NCBI RefSeq assembly: GCF_020639365.1
Contig: NZ_JAINUL010000001.1
Location: 7,409,001 to 7,448,656 of the forward strand
From: Streptomyces flavotricini
GTDB lineage: Bacteria > Actinomycetota > Actinomycetes > Streptomycetales > Streptomycetaceae
Reading direction: 5' to 3'
DNA: 39,656 nucleotides
Each line of letters opens with the position of its first letter. The stretch's first letter is position 1. This document shows, piece by piece, positions 1 to 8,645 of the stretch. The position numbers and the translations under genes are program-made. The notes under the pieces were generated by a model, which saw only the letters and a program-made list of their open reading frames with translations, made no database searches and was not told the DNA's origin.

Positions 1-2
1 TG

Positions 3-2099
3 CTCGGCCCCGCCCCGGCCGTCCCGGCCGCCCCCGCAGCCCCGGCCTCCTCGATCGCCCCCGTCGGCGGACCCGTCGGCGCCCGGCCGTCCTCGGTGTC
101 GCACCCGGCCCTCACCGGCACCTTCCGCCGGCCCACCACCGTGCGCCCGCTGCCCGCCCGTACCGCCGTGCGCATCGGCCGCGCCCCCGCCAACGACCTC
201 GTCATCGACGACCTCATCGTCTCCCGCCGCCACGCCGAACTGCGCGCCCTCGCCGACGGCACGTACGAGATCGCCGACCTCGGCAGCCACAACGGCACCT
301 TCCTCAACGGCACCCGCACCGACCGCGCCCCCGTCACCGAGGGGGACATCATCGGCATCGGCCACACCGCCCTGTGCCTCGTCGGCGACCAGCTCCAGGA
401 GTACGTCGACACCGGCGAGGTCTCCCTCGACGTCCAGGACCTCGCCGTCGCCGTCGACCACGGCCGCAAGACCCTGCTCGACCACGTCTCCTTCCCCGTC
501 GGCGCCAAATGCCTGCTCGCCGTCGTCGGCCCCAGCGGCGCCGGCAAGTCCACCCTCCTCGGCGCCCTCACCGGACTGCGCCCCGCCGACCACGGCACCG
601 TCCTCTACGACGGCCGCGACCTCTACCGCGACTACGCCGAGCTGCGCAGCCGCATCGGGCTCGTCCCCCAGGACGACATCCTGCACGCCCAGCTCACCGT
701 CCGCCGCGCCCTCGCCTACGCCGCCGAACTGCGCTTCCCGCAGGACACCGCGCGCCCCGAACGCCAGGCCCGCGTCGACGAGGTGATCGGCGAACTCGGC
801 CTCGGGCAGCGCGCCGACCAGCCCATCCACAGCCTCTCCGGCGGCCAGCGCAAACGCGTCTCCGTCGCCCTCGAACTGCTGACCAAGCCCTCCCTGCTCT
901 TCCTGGACGAGCCCACCTCCGGCCTCGACCCCGGCATGGACCGCTCCGTCATGCACATGCTGCGCAGCCTCGCCGACGACGGCCGCACCGTCATCGTGGT
1001 CACCCACAGCGTGCTCAGCCTCGACGTCTGCGACCGGCTGCTGGTCCTCGCACCGGGCGGGCGCATCGCGTACTTCGGGCCGCCCGAGGAGACCCTCGGC
1101 TTCTTCGGCTTCGAGCAGTGGCCCGAGGCGTTCGAAGCCTTCGAGAACGAACGGGACCGGGACTGGGCGGGGGAGTACCGCAACTCCCCGCAGTACCGCA
1201 CGTACGTACGGAACGCCGCGCGGCAGCCCCGGCAGGACGCGGACCGGGCCGCGGCGGCCGCGTTCGTCGCCCCGCCGCCCAAGGCCCAGAGCTGGGGCTC
1301 CCAGCTCTCCACCCTGATGCGCCGCTACGCCGCCGCCCTCAGCGCCGACCGCACCTTCCTCGCCATCATGATCGCGCTGCCTTTCGTCATGGGCGCCATG
1401 ACCCGGGCCCTCGCCGGCAGCACCCTCACGGCCGAGACCGCGATCAACGCCCTGCTGATCCTGTGCGTCGGCGGCGTGCTGACCGGCGCCGCCAACGCCG
1501 TACGCGAGCTGGTCAAGGAACGCGTCATCTACCAGCGGGAACGGGCCGTCGGCCTGTCCAGATCCGCCTACCTGATGTCGAAGGTGCTGGTGCTCGGCGC
1601 CGTCACCGTCGCCCAGGCCGTGGTGCTGACGCTGGTCGGCCTGTACGGAGTGGACACCAACGCCCCCGGAGGCGAGGGCGTCCTCATGCCGCCGCTGATC
1701 GAGATCACCCTCGCCGTCGCCCTGCTGTCCTTCACCGCGATGATGCTCGGCCTGCTGGTCTCCGCCCTGGTCCGCAAGGAGGAGGTCACCATGCCGCTGC
1801 TGGTCCTCCTCGCCATCGTGCAGGTGGTCTTCTGCGGGGCCCTGCTCCAGCTCGACGGCGTACCGGTGATCGGACAGCTGGCCTGGCTGGTGCCCTCCCG
1901 CTGGGCGCTCGGCGCCATGGCCGCCACCATCGACCTCGGCGCGATCGTGCCCGGAAAGCTCACGGACGACCCGCTCTTCGCGCACAGCGCCGGGGTGTGG
2001 CTGCTGGACATGGGGATGCTCGTCGCCCTGTCCGTCCTCTTCGGGGTGCTGGTCCTGCGGCTGCTGCGCCGCCACGAGCCCGCGATCATGCGGAAGTAG
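3..2099 (+). CDS. FHA-domain ABC-2 type transporter, ATPase-permease fusion (5' end outside window)
   Basis: The frame is open to the left edge with no stop, and the first residues are a Pro/Ala-rich linker, so the gene starts upstream. An internal GTG at 96 is probably not the start. Counting from that GTG: an FHA domain lies at about residues 25-97 (RIGR, SRRH, GSHNGTFLNG), which binds phosphothreonine peptides. An ABC ATPase follows with Walker A GPSGAGKST (145-153), signature LSGGQ (247-251), Walker B LLFLDEP (267-273) and an H-loop histidine in VVTHS. The C-terminal third holds about six hydrophobic segments of ABC-2 permease type. The layout resembles ABCG-like half transporters; substrate unknown. 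Members of this family often carry a second FHA domain further upstream, which may be what is missing here (inference). The gene is followed after 3 bp by the next gene and then by a Ser/Thr kinase, so phosphorylation-dependent control is plausible. Confidence 0.93.
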   Translation, partial: LGPAPAVPAAPAAPASSIAPVGGPVGARPSSVSHPALTGTFRRPTTVRPLPARTAVRIGRAPANDLVIDDLIVSRRHAELRALADGTYEIADLGSHNGTFLNGTRTDRAPVTEGDIIGIGHTALCLVGDQLQEYVDTGEVSLDVQDLAVAVDHGRKTLLDHVSFPVGAKCLLAVVGPSGAGKSTLLGALTGLRPADHGTVLYDGRDLYRDYAELRSRIGLVPQDDILHAQLTVRRALAYAAELRFPQDTARPERQARVDEVIGELGLGQRADQPIHSLSGGQRKRVSVALELLTKPSLLFLDEPTSGLDPGMDRSVMHMLRSLADDGRTVIVVTHSVLSLDVCDRLLVLAPGGRIAYFGPPEETLGFFGFEQWPEAFEAFENERDRDWAGEYRNSPQYRTYVRNAARQPRQDADRAAAAAFVAPPPKAQSWGSQLSTLMRRYAAALSADRTFLAIMIALPFVMGAMTRALAGSTLTAETAINALLILCVGGVLTGAANAVRELVKERVIYQRERAVGLSRSAYLMSKVLVLGAVTVAQAVVLTLVGLYGVDTNAPGGEGVLMPPLIEITLAVALLSFTAMMLGLLVSALVRKEEVTMPLLVLLAIVQVVFCGALLQLDGVPVIGQLAWLVPSRWALGAMAATIDLGAIVPGKLTDDPLFAHSAGVWLLDMGMLVALSVLFGVLVLRLLRRHEPAIMRK

Positions 2100-2102
2100 C
2101 CC

Positions 2103-2789
2103 ATGACCAGTACGGCCGGTCCCGCCGACTTCCACCCCACCCACGTGGTCCCCCGGGAGGGGCTGCCCGCCTGGGAGGGGCCCGACCTCTCCCGGCCCAC
2201 CGCGACACTGGACCCCTTCCTGCCCGTACAGCTGCTGTCCCGGCGCGGGGAGTGGGGGGAGATCCTGTGCGCCAACGGCTGGTCCGCCTGGGTGGACGGG
2301 CGGCTCCTGGTCCCCGTACCCGAGCCGCCCCCGCCGACCGGTGGCCGACCGCCGGCGCGCGCCGAGGACCCGCTGCCGCTGCTCGCGCACGCGGCCGAGG
2401 CACTGGAGCGCTACCGGCAGGCCGCAGCCGACCTCGCTTCGGGGCGGACCGACCCCGAGGCGTTCCGCCGGGCGACCCGGGGACTGCGGGCGGGCGTCGT
2501 GGTCGACGGGGAGTCCGTCTGGCTGTACGAGGAGGCCGGCGGGCGCTGGATGTACGGGGGCGGCACCGGTCTCGTGACGTACGCGGTCGGCGAGGCGCCC
2601 GGGACCCCGGGCGGGCCGGAGCAGTCGCAGCCGTCGCAGTCGTCGGAGGCCTCGGAGGCGTCGGCGCCGGAGGACCGCGGGTCCGATGACGAGGTACGGG
2701 CGGACCCGGCGGGGGCCGCCGCGGCCGGGCGGGACGCCGGGCACGAGCCCACGCGGATCGTGACCCCGCCCGAGGGCGGAGGGCGGTGA
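2103..2789 (+). CDS. Small SH3-like protein between FHA-ABC transporter and kinase
   Basis: This 228-residue protein has no signal peptide or membrane segment. The N-terminal part (about residues 33-75) contains a beta-rich stretch ending in GEWGEILCANGWSAWVDGRLL, reminiscent of bacterial SH3-like domains. The middle (about 90-165) looks helical and then beta-rich, and the C-terminal 60 residues are acidic, Ser/Ala-rich and probably disordered. The ATG follows the transporter stop by 3 bp, and the stop overlaps the kinase start as GTGA, so the three genes are probably translated together. I do not recognise a precise family. Its position suggests a partner or substrate of the kinase or transporter, which is inference from the operon only. 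Confidence 0.8.
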   Translation: MTSTAGPADFHPTHVVPREGLPAWEGPDLSRPTATLDPFLPVQLLSRRGEWGEILCANGWSAWVDGRLLVPVPEPPPPTGGRPPARAEDPLPLLAHAAEALERYRQAAADLASGRTDPEAFRRATRGLRAGVVVDGESVWLYEEAGGRWMYGGGTGLVTYAVGEAPGTPGGPEQSQPSQSSEASEASAPEDRGSDDEVRADPAGAAAAGRDAGHEPTRIVTPPEGGGR

Positions 2790-3736
2790 TGGCCGCCGAG
2801 CCCCTGGGCGGGCGCCCCTCCGACCTCCGCGGGAAGCGGATCGCCGGATACCTGGTGGAGAGCGAGATCGGCCGCGGCGGCATGGCCGTCGTCTACCTCG
2901 CCCGCGACCTGCGGCTGGACCGGCCGGTCGCGCTGAAGCTGCTGGCCCCCGAACTCGCACGCAACGACGTCTTCCGGCAGCGCTTCGCCCACGAGTCGAA
3001 GGTCGCCGCGGCCATCGACCACCCGCACATCGTGCCGGTCTTCGAGGCGGGCGAGACGGACGGGCTGCTGTACATCGCGATGCGGTACGTCCCCGGACAG
3101 GACCTGCGGGCTCTGCTGGACCGCACCGGGCCGCTGCCGGTGGAGACGGCGGCCCGCATCGCCGCCCAGGTGGCCTCGGCGCTGGACGCGGCGCACGCCC
3201 ACGACCTGGTGCACCGGGACGTGAAACCCGGGAACATCCTGGTCGCGGAGGGGACGGACAGCGAGCACCCCGAGCACGTGTACCTGACGGACTTCGGGCT
3301 GACGAAGAAGTCGCTGTCCCTGACCGGGTTCACGAGCGTCGGGCAGTTCGTCGGCACCCTGGACTACGTGGCGCCCGAGCAGATCTCCGGAAAGCCCGTC
3401 GACGCCCGCTGCGACGTCTACAGCCTGGGCTGCGTCGTGTACGAGACGCTGACCGGGAGCCCGCCGTTCCGGCGGGACGACGACATGGCGCTGCTGTGGG
3501 CCCACCAGTTCGATCCGCCGCCCGCGGTGAGCTCACGGCGGCCCGGTCTGCCGGCTGCGGTCGACGAGGTGCTGGCGAAGGCCCTGGCCAAATCGCCGGA
3601 CGACCGGTGGAGCAGCTGCCTGGAGTTCACGGGGGCGCTGCGCAGGGCCGGAGCGGAGTCGGATCCGCAGCCCGGCGCACCGCCCCCGCCGCCGCGCTGG
3701 GCGCTGCCGGTGCTCGGGGGCTACGACGCGGGGTGA
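2786..3736 (+). CDS. Soluble serine/threonine protein kinase (PknB-like catalytic domain)
   Basis: Hanks-type kinase of 316 residues. Visible motifs are the glycine loop IGRGGMAVV (28-36), the VALK lysine (about 51), the catalytic loop HRDVKPGN (143-150), DFG (169-171) and the APE-equivalent VAPEQ near 196-200. Unlike PknB-type receptors it has no transmembrane segment or PASTA repeats. It ends in a short Pro-rich tail of about 30 residues after the kinase fold. It should transfer phosphate from ATP to Ser/Thr of cytosolic targets. The GTG start overlaps the upstream stop by 4 bp; an ATG at 2789 is an equally good start. The nearest obvious partner is the FHA-ABC transporter two genes upstream, since FHA domains read phosphothreonine. 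Confidence 0.95.
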   Translation: MMAAEPLGGRPSDLRGKRIAGYLVESEIGRGGMAVVYLARDLRLDRPVALKLLAPELARNDVFRQRFAHESKVAAAIDHPHIVPVFEAGETDGLLYIAMRYVPGQDLRALLDRTGPLPVETAARIAAQVASALDAAHAHDLVHRDVKPGNILVAEGTDSEHPEHVYLTDFGLTKKSLSLTGFTSVGQFVGTLDYVAPEQISGKPVDARCDVYSLGCVVYETLTGSPPFRRDDDMALLWAHQFDPPPAVSSRRPGLPAAVDEVLAKALAKSPDDRWSSCLEFTGALRRAGAESDPQPGAPPPPPRWALPVLGGYDAG

Positions 3737-3757
3737 CGGCCGGCCGACGGCCGCACG

Positions 3758-3778
3758 CTCGTGCGACGGCCGCACGAG
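3758..3778. terminator. Perfect hairpin between convergent genes (candidate bidirectional terminator)
   Basis: CTCGTGCG and CGCACGAG form an 8-bp perfect stem around the 5-nt loop ACGGC. It lies 22 bp past the kinase stop and 22 bp past the stop of the convergent streptophobe gene. There is no T tract, as usual for Streptomyces hairpin terminators. GACGGCCGCACG also occurs twice here as a direct repeat. Confidence 0.55.
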
Positions 3779-3799
3779 GACGCTCCAACGGCCGTACGG

Positions 3800-5125
3800 T
3801 CACCCTTCGGTGGCCTCGGGCGGCTCCTCGACGAGACCGCGGCGGTGGACCGGGCGGGCCAGCAGCGCGCCGAGGAAGCCCGCGAGGGCACCCCACAGCA
3901 GGGCCAGGCCCACGTTGCGCCACAGCAGAGGGCGCAACTCCACGGCGCCGCCGAGCCCGCCGACATCGCCGATGCCCAGCAACGACAGCCCGAACCGGGC
4001 CTGCACACCGGCCAGCAGGCACACCATCAAGGTGGCGAGCGCGAGGGCCACGCCCAGATGGAGCGCGTGCTGCCAGGCGCGGACGCCGGCCGGGGAGCGT
4101 ACGGCGGCCAGGAAGCCCGTGGCGAGCAGCAGCACGGCGGCGACGGCCACCAGCCACCAGGCCCGGGAGTCCCGCTCGGCGAGCGAGGCCACGTCGACCC
4201 GGGACGGGTCGGTCCCGCGCAGCACCTCGTCCAGCAGCCGCGGCACCGGCAGCCCGAACGGCCCCTCCACCTTGCCCTCCCAGGCTCCGCCGAAGCCCAG
4301 GGTGAGCCCCAGCCAGACCAGGTTCGGCAGGCCGAGCAGGATCACGGCGAAGGTCCGGTCCGCGTGCCCCCGCGTGGCCGCCACCACCAGACCGACGACC
4401 ACGCCGAGGACCACGTACGCGAGGAGCAGGGACACGGTGGCGAAGGCGGCGGGGCGCACCGCCGCGTGGAAGCGGACCAGCCGGGCCGGGAGCGGGGCCC
4501 GGCGCGAGACGAGGAGGGCGATCAGCAGCAGGCCCAGGATCCACAGCAGCCCGAAGCCGAGGGTCGCGGGCAGGGCGGCCCGGAAGCCGACCTTCGGGGA
4601 GGCGTCGAGGACCTCGGCGAGGTCGGCCACCGGGGAGTCGCCGGTGGAGATCCCGAAGGTCTGGCGGGCGAGGAGCGCGGCGCCGGTGAGGGCGAGCAGC
4701 CACAGCAGGACCAACGGGCCGGCCCGGGTCAGGAGTTCCCCCGACCGGGCCACCGCCCGGTTGTGCAGGGGGCGCAGGAAGAGGGACCCGGCCGCCAGGG
4801 CGCCGGCGAGGCTCACCGAGAGGGGGAGTACGGACAGGCTCGCGTCGGCCTCGGCCAGGAAACCCGCCCCACCCGTCACCTCGACCGATCCGCCGGCCGC
4901 CATCACGACGACGGCCGCGACCACCCGGGGGAACGCGCCGCCCGGCAGACCGGTCGCCCCCGCGCAGGCCAGACCGGCCGCGGCGACGGCGGTCATCAGC
5001 GCGAAGGCCGCCACGACGGCGACCAGGGCGTCCCGCCAGGCCCGCGCGGAGATCCAGGATGTCGCACCCGGTGCCGACGGAGGCGGTGCCGACGGGGGCG
5101 GTGACGACGGACTGCTCACGCTCAC
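3800..5125 (-). CDS. Streptophobe family multi-pass membrane protein
   Basis: About 441 residues, dominated by roughly ten to eleven hydrophobic helices after a short Ser/Pro-rich N terminus. The sequence fits the Streptomyces 'streptophobe' family, whose function is unknown. Visible features are an extended extracytoplasmic-looking loop with FGISTGDSPVADLAEVLDASPKVGFRAAL, and another around GTDPSRVDVASLAERDSRAWW. I chose GTG at 5125 because a TACGGT -10-like hexamer sits 6 bp upstream, which would give a leaderless message. GTG at 5119 is an alternative, and neither has a clear Shine-Dalgarno sequence. It is convergent with the kinase and divergent from the DUF6777 gene. Confidence 0.85.
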   Translation of the reverse strand: MSVSSPSSPPPSAPPPSAPGATSWISARAWRDALVAVVAAFALMTAVAAAGLACAGATGLPGGAFPRVVAAVVVMAAGGSVEVTGGAGFLAEADASLSVLPLSVSLAGALAAGSLFLRPLHNRAVARSGELLTRAGPLVLLWLLALTGAALLARQTFGISTGDSPVADLAEVLDASPKVGFRAALPATLGFGLLWILGLLLIALLVSRRAPLPARLVRFHAAVRPAAFATVSLLLAYVVLGVVVGLVVAATRGHADRTFAVILLGLPNLVWLGLTLGFGGAWEGKVEGPFGLPVPRLLDEVLRGTDPSRVDVASLAERDSRAWWLVAVAAVLLLATGFLAAVRSPAGVRAWQHALHLGVALALATLMVCLLAGVQARFGLSLLGIGDVGGLGGAVELRPLLWRNVGLALLWGALAGFLGALLARPVHRRGLVEEPPEATEG

Positions 5126-5223
5126 GCTGCAACCGTAGGCACGCCCGGCTTGCGGCCACCACCGGGACGACGCACACAATGGTCCGCAGGGACCGGAACT
5201 CCGCCGCCTGGGAAGAAGAGCCC

Positions 5224-6495
5224 GTGACCACGCAACCTTCCGGCCCCGGCCAGGAGCCGCAGCGGCCCACGCAGTCCTCGCAGCCGCCCGCCGGCCGCCC
5301 CACAGGTCCTCCGTCCGGCCCCCTCTCGGGCGGCCGGCAGGGCCCGCCGCAGACGCCGCCGCCCGCTCCACCGTCCGGGGCCACGCCGCCGGGGCCGCCG
5401 GGGCCACCCGCCAAAGGGCCCTGGTGGCGGTCCGTACCCAAGCTGGCCACCGCGCTCGTGGCGGTGGCCGCCGCCGTGGTCCTGGCCGTGGTGCTGACCC
5501 GGCCGGGCGGTTCCCCCTCCGCCCGGGGCGAGGTGTTCCTCCAGCCCGCCGCCGCCACCGGACCCGCCCCCTTCACCGAGTCCACCGTCACGCGGGAGGC
5601 CCTGCCGCCGCCGCAGAGCCCGGCGCCGTCGGCGCGGAGCACCACGCCCGGGACCGGCACCACCGCCACGCCCAGCATCAGCGGTTCGGCGCCGGGACTG
5701 TACGGCGGCACCCGGTCCGTGGCCAGCTGCGACGTCGAGAAGCAGGTCCGGGCCCTGTCCGCCCAGCCCGCCAAGAACGAGGCCTTCGCCTCGGCGCTCG
5801 GCATCCGGCCGGAGTCCGTGCCCGGATACCTGCGCGCGCTGACCCCGGTGCAGCTGCGCACGGACACCCGCGTCACCAACCACGGCTACCGCGACGGGAA
5901 GGCCACCGCCTACCAGGCGGTGCTCCAGGCCGGGACGGCGGTGCTGATCGACGACCGGGGGGTGCCGCGGGTGCGGTGCGCGTGCGGCAACCCGCTCGGC
6001 GCCCCGGTGGCGCTGCCGGCCGACACGAAGCGGCACGGGCAGCCGTGGAGCTCGTACCAGCCGTCGAAGGTGGTGGTCATCGCGCCGTCGGAGACGGTCG
6101 TCCACAAGTTCGTGATCTACGACCACCACGACGGGGGCTGGTTCGAGCGGGGCAGGGGCGACCACCGGGGCGAGCAGGACAAGCCCGTGCCGCCGCCGGT
6201 GCTCCCGCCGTCGCCGGTCACGCCTTCGCACCCCGCCCCGGCGACCTCGGCGCAGCCCCCGAGCCCGCCGCCCCCCTCGCGCTCCCCGGCCGAGTCGGCG
6301 CCCGGGTCCTCGCCCCCGCCGCCCTCCGCGCCGCCGTCCGCGCCCGCGTCCCAACCCGCGTCCGAGCCCGCGTCGAAGCCGGTGTCCGGGCCCGCGTCGA
6401 AGCCCGCCTCCGGGCCGGCGTCGAAGCCGGCGTCCGAACCCCCGCCGGGGAAACCGGCGGACTCCGGCACACCGTCCGCGCAGGGGCCCCGCTGA
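5224..6495 (+). CDS. DUF6777 domain protein, membrane-anchored, with Pro/Ser-rich repeat tail
   Basis: 423-residue protein. An N-terminal Pro/Gln-rich cytosolic stretch of about 65 residues is followed by one transmembrane helix (about residues 72-92). Next comes a secreted domain with the hallmarks I associate with DUF6777: GEVFLQPAAATGPAPFTEST, then GLYGGT, SCDVEKQV, LTPVQLRTDTRVTNHG, RCACGNPL and FVIYD. The last 110 residues are low-complexity Pro/Ser/Ala with a repeated PASKPAS-type unit, probably a cell-wall-spanning stalk. The RCACGNPL motif recalls small actinobacterial extracytoplasmic proteins. The GTG at 5224 has a purine-rich AAGAAGAG just upstream; an ATG at 5179 would add 15 residues. 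Function is unknown. Confidence 0.85.
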   Translation: MTTQPSGPGQEPQRPTQSSQPPAGRPTGPPSGPLSGGRQGPPQTPPPAPPSGATPPGPPGPPAKGPWWRSVPKLATALVAVAAAVVLAVVLTRPGGSPSARGEVFLQPAAATGPAPFTESTVTREALPPPQSPAPSARSTTPGTGTTATPSISGSAPGLYGGTRSVASCDVEKQVRALSAQPAKNEAFASALGIRPESVPGYLRALTPVQLRTDTRVTNHGYRDGKATAYQAVLQAGTAVLIDDRGVPRVRCACGNPLGAPVALPADTKRHGQPWSSYQPSKVVVIAPSETVVHKFVIYDHHDGGWFERGRGDHRGEQDKPVPPPVLPPSPVTPSHPAPATSAQPPSPPPPSRSPAESAPGSSPPPPSAPPSAPASQPASEPASKPVSGPASKPASGPASKPASEPPPGKPADSGTPSAQGPR

Positions 6496-6548
6496 CGGGC
6501 GGGCGGCTTGTGCGGGCACGCCTACGGGAACGGTGAGACCCTGGCTGC

Positions 6549-8618
6549 ATGGCCGAAAGGGGAGCGAGCCCCGAGTTCGACTGGCCCGCACAGCCGGACA
6601 TGAGCCTCGCGCTCAACCGCATGGGCACCTTCGACTGGGACCTCGACAGTGGGCAGATGCATCTCGACCCCACCGCCCTTGAGGTGCTCGACCTGAGCCC
6701 TGAGGAGTTCACCGGCACCCCCGAGGGGCTGCGGGCGCGGGTGTCGCCGGGTGAGGAGGTCCGGCTCGACGCCCGGGTGGCCCAGGCGCTCAAGGACGGC
6801 CGCAGCCACTACGGGGCGTACGTGCGAACCCGCCTCCGCGACGGAACCCCCGTCTGGACCCACATCCAGGGCCACATCCTCCGCGAGGTGAACGGCCGGC
6901 CGTACCGGATCATCGGGATCCTGCGTGACGCCGCCCACGATCCCGGCGAGCCCGGCGCCGGCGGCGAGCAGGCCGAGGGACGCCGCCGGATGACCGGCGT
7001 CGTCGAGCGGACCAGTGCGATCCTGGCCCACGCCCGCACCGTCAACGACGTGACCGACGTCCTCAAGGACCCCGAGGCCCTCGGCCACCTCGGCGCGGTC
7101 AGCGTGATGCTCGGCATCGTCGACGGCGGCCGGATCCACCTCGTCGCGGAGGGGCAGCTCGGCTCGTACGTCCCGGAGATCGAATACACCCGCATCGAAG
7201 CGCGGCTGCCGATGAGCGAGGCCGTGCGCAACCTCCAGCCCGTCTTCATCGCCTCGCGCGAGGAGTTCCAGGGGAGCTACCCGGAGCTGTGGCCGTACAT
7301 CGAGCCGCTGTCCGTGCGCAGCGGCGTCTACCTGCCGCTGATCGCGCAGGGCCGGGCCGTCGGCGCGCTCGGGCTGCTGTACGCGCGGGACGGGGACTTC
7401 ACCACCGAGGAGCGGAACCTGCTCGTCGCACTCGGCAGCGGCATCGCGCAGAGCCTCCAGCGGGCCATCCTCTTCGAGCAGGAACACGACCTCGCGGAGG
7501 GGCTGCAGCGGGCGATGCTGCCGCGCCGGATCCCGGAGGTGCCGGGCGCGCGGATCGCCGTACGGTACCGGGCCGCCCGGATGGGGCGGGACATCGGCGG
7601 GGACTGGTACGACGTGGTCCCGCTGGGCGAGGGCCGCGTCGGGGTGATGATCGGCGACGTGGAGGGGCACGACACGGACGCCGCGGCGGTGATGGGCCAG
7701 CTGCGGATCGTGCTGCGGGCGTACGCGGCCGAGGGGCACACGCCCGGCGCGGCCATGGCACGGGCCTCGAACTTCCTGCGGGAGCTGGACACGGACCGGT
7801 TCGCCACCTGTACGTACGCCGAGGTCGACCTGAACACCGGCATGCTCCAGCTGGTCCGCGCCGGCCACCTCGACCCGGTCGTGCGGCGCGGCGACGGCAG
7901 CTGCCACCGCGTCCCGGTGGCGGGCGGACTCCCGCTCGGGCTGCCGACCCGCGACGGGTCGGGCACCGGCTCCGGCTATCCGGTGACCAGCCTCGAACTG
8001 CACCCCGGCGACACCTTGGTGCTGTGCACGGACGGCCTGCTCGAACGGCCGGACGGCGCGCCCGAGGCGGGGATGCAGGAGCTCATGGAGGCGGTCCGCG
8101 ACGGGCCGGCGGATGTGGAGGAGCTCGCCGACGTCCTGTGCGACCTCGTCGGTGACGCGGGAGTCGGCGACGACATGGCCCTGCTCCTGCTGCGCCGCCG
8201 CGGCACCCCCGCCGCGCGCGGCGGCGGCCCGCTGCGCCTGCCGCTCCATCCCGGAGACCCCGACGGCCCGGCGATGGCCCGCCACCTGATCCGCGCCGCG
8301 GTGGCCGCGTGGGGAGCCGAGGAGCGGGCCGACGAGATCGAGCTGGCGGCGGACGAGCTGATGACCAACGCCCTCGTCCACACCGACGGCGGCGGCCACG
8401 TCAACGTACGGCTGACCCCGGAGGGCCGGATCCGGATCGAGGTCGAGGACACCAGCAGCGCGCTGCCGCGGCGGCGCGAGGCGGGCGACTGGGCGGTGTC
8501 GGGGCGCGGCCTGCTGCTGGTGGACCGGCTGGCGGCGGAATGGGGCGTGGAGCCCCGGGGCGGCGGGAAGAGCGTGTGGTGCGAGTTCATCGCCCCGGAG
8601 CGTGCGGCGGCGCCGTGA
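6549..8618 (+). CDS. PAS-GAF-SpoIIE (PP2C) phosphatase with C-terminal RsbW-like ATPase
   Basis: 689-residue cytosolic signalling protein. A PAS-like domain (about 20-125, ending RIIGILRD) and a GAF domain (about 150-305) precede a SpoIIE/RsbU-type PP2C domain (about 335-545). The PP2C metal-binding motifs are visible as GGDWYD (350-355), GDVEGHD (369-375) and CTDGLLE. A C-terminal GHKL ATPase (about 570-685) shows ELAADELMTNALVH and a G-box region SGRGLLLVDRLA. Such proteins control anti-sigma-factor antagonists: the ATPase phosphorylates them and the phosphatase reverses this, so one polypeptide carries both arms of a partner switch. Its STAS partner is not in the window. ATG at 6549 follows GGTGAG by 11 bp. 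The gene is convergent with the DUF4328 gene, 27 bp away. Confidence 0.95.
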   Translation: MAERGASPEFDWPAQPDMSLALNRMGTFDWDLDSGQMHLDPTALEVLDLSPEEFTGTPEGLRARVSPGEEVRLDARVAQALKDGRSHYGAYVRTRLRDGTPVWTHIQGHILREVNGRPYRIIGILRDAAHDPGEPGAGGEQAEGRRRMTGVVERTSAILAHARTVNDVTDVLKDPEALGHLGAVSVMLGIVDGGRIHLVAEGQLGSYVPEIEYTRIEARLPMSEAVRNLQPVFIASREEFQGSYPELWPYIEPLSVRSGVYLPLIAQGRAVGALGLLYARDGDFTTEERNLLVALGSGIAQSLQRAILFEQEHDLAEGLQRAMLPRRIPEVPGARIAVRYRAARMGRDIGGDWYDVVPLGEGRVGVMIGDVEGHDTDAAAVMGQLRIVLRAYAAEGHTPGAAMARASNFLRELDTDRFATCTYAEVDLNTGMLQLVRAGHLDPVVRRGDGSCHRVPVAGGLPLGLPTRDGSGTGSGYPVTSLELHPGDTLVLCTDGLLERPDGAPEAGMQELMEAVRDGPADVEELADVLCDLVGDAGVGDDMALLLLRRRGTPAARGGGPLRLPLHPGDPDGPAMARHLIRAAVAAWGAEERADEIELAADELMTNALVHTDGGGHVNVRLTPEGRIRIEVEDTSSALPRRREAGDWAVSGRGLLLVDRLAAEWGVEPRGGGKSVWCEFIAPERAAAP

Positions 8619-8628
8619 GCCGTGCGGG

Positions 8629-8643
8629 CGCCGCCGGGCGGCG
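8629..8643. terminator. GC hairpin between convergent genes
   Basis: CGCCGCCGGGCGGCG is a perfect inverted repeat (realistically a 5-bp stem with a 5-nt loop) in the 27 bp between the SpoIIE-type gene and the convergent DUF4328 gene. It is short, so the call is tentative. Confidence 0.4.
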
Positions 8644-8645
8644 GG

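Noticed and set aside
1..95. GTG at 96 as the true start of the FHA-ABC gene
   Set aside because: The frame stays open to the window edge with linker-like Pro/Ala sequence and there is no ribosome-binding site before 96.
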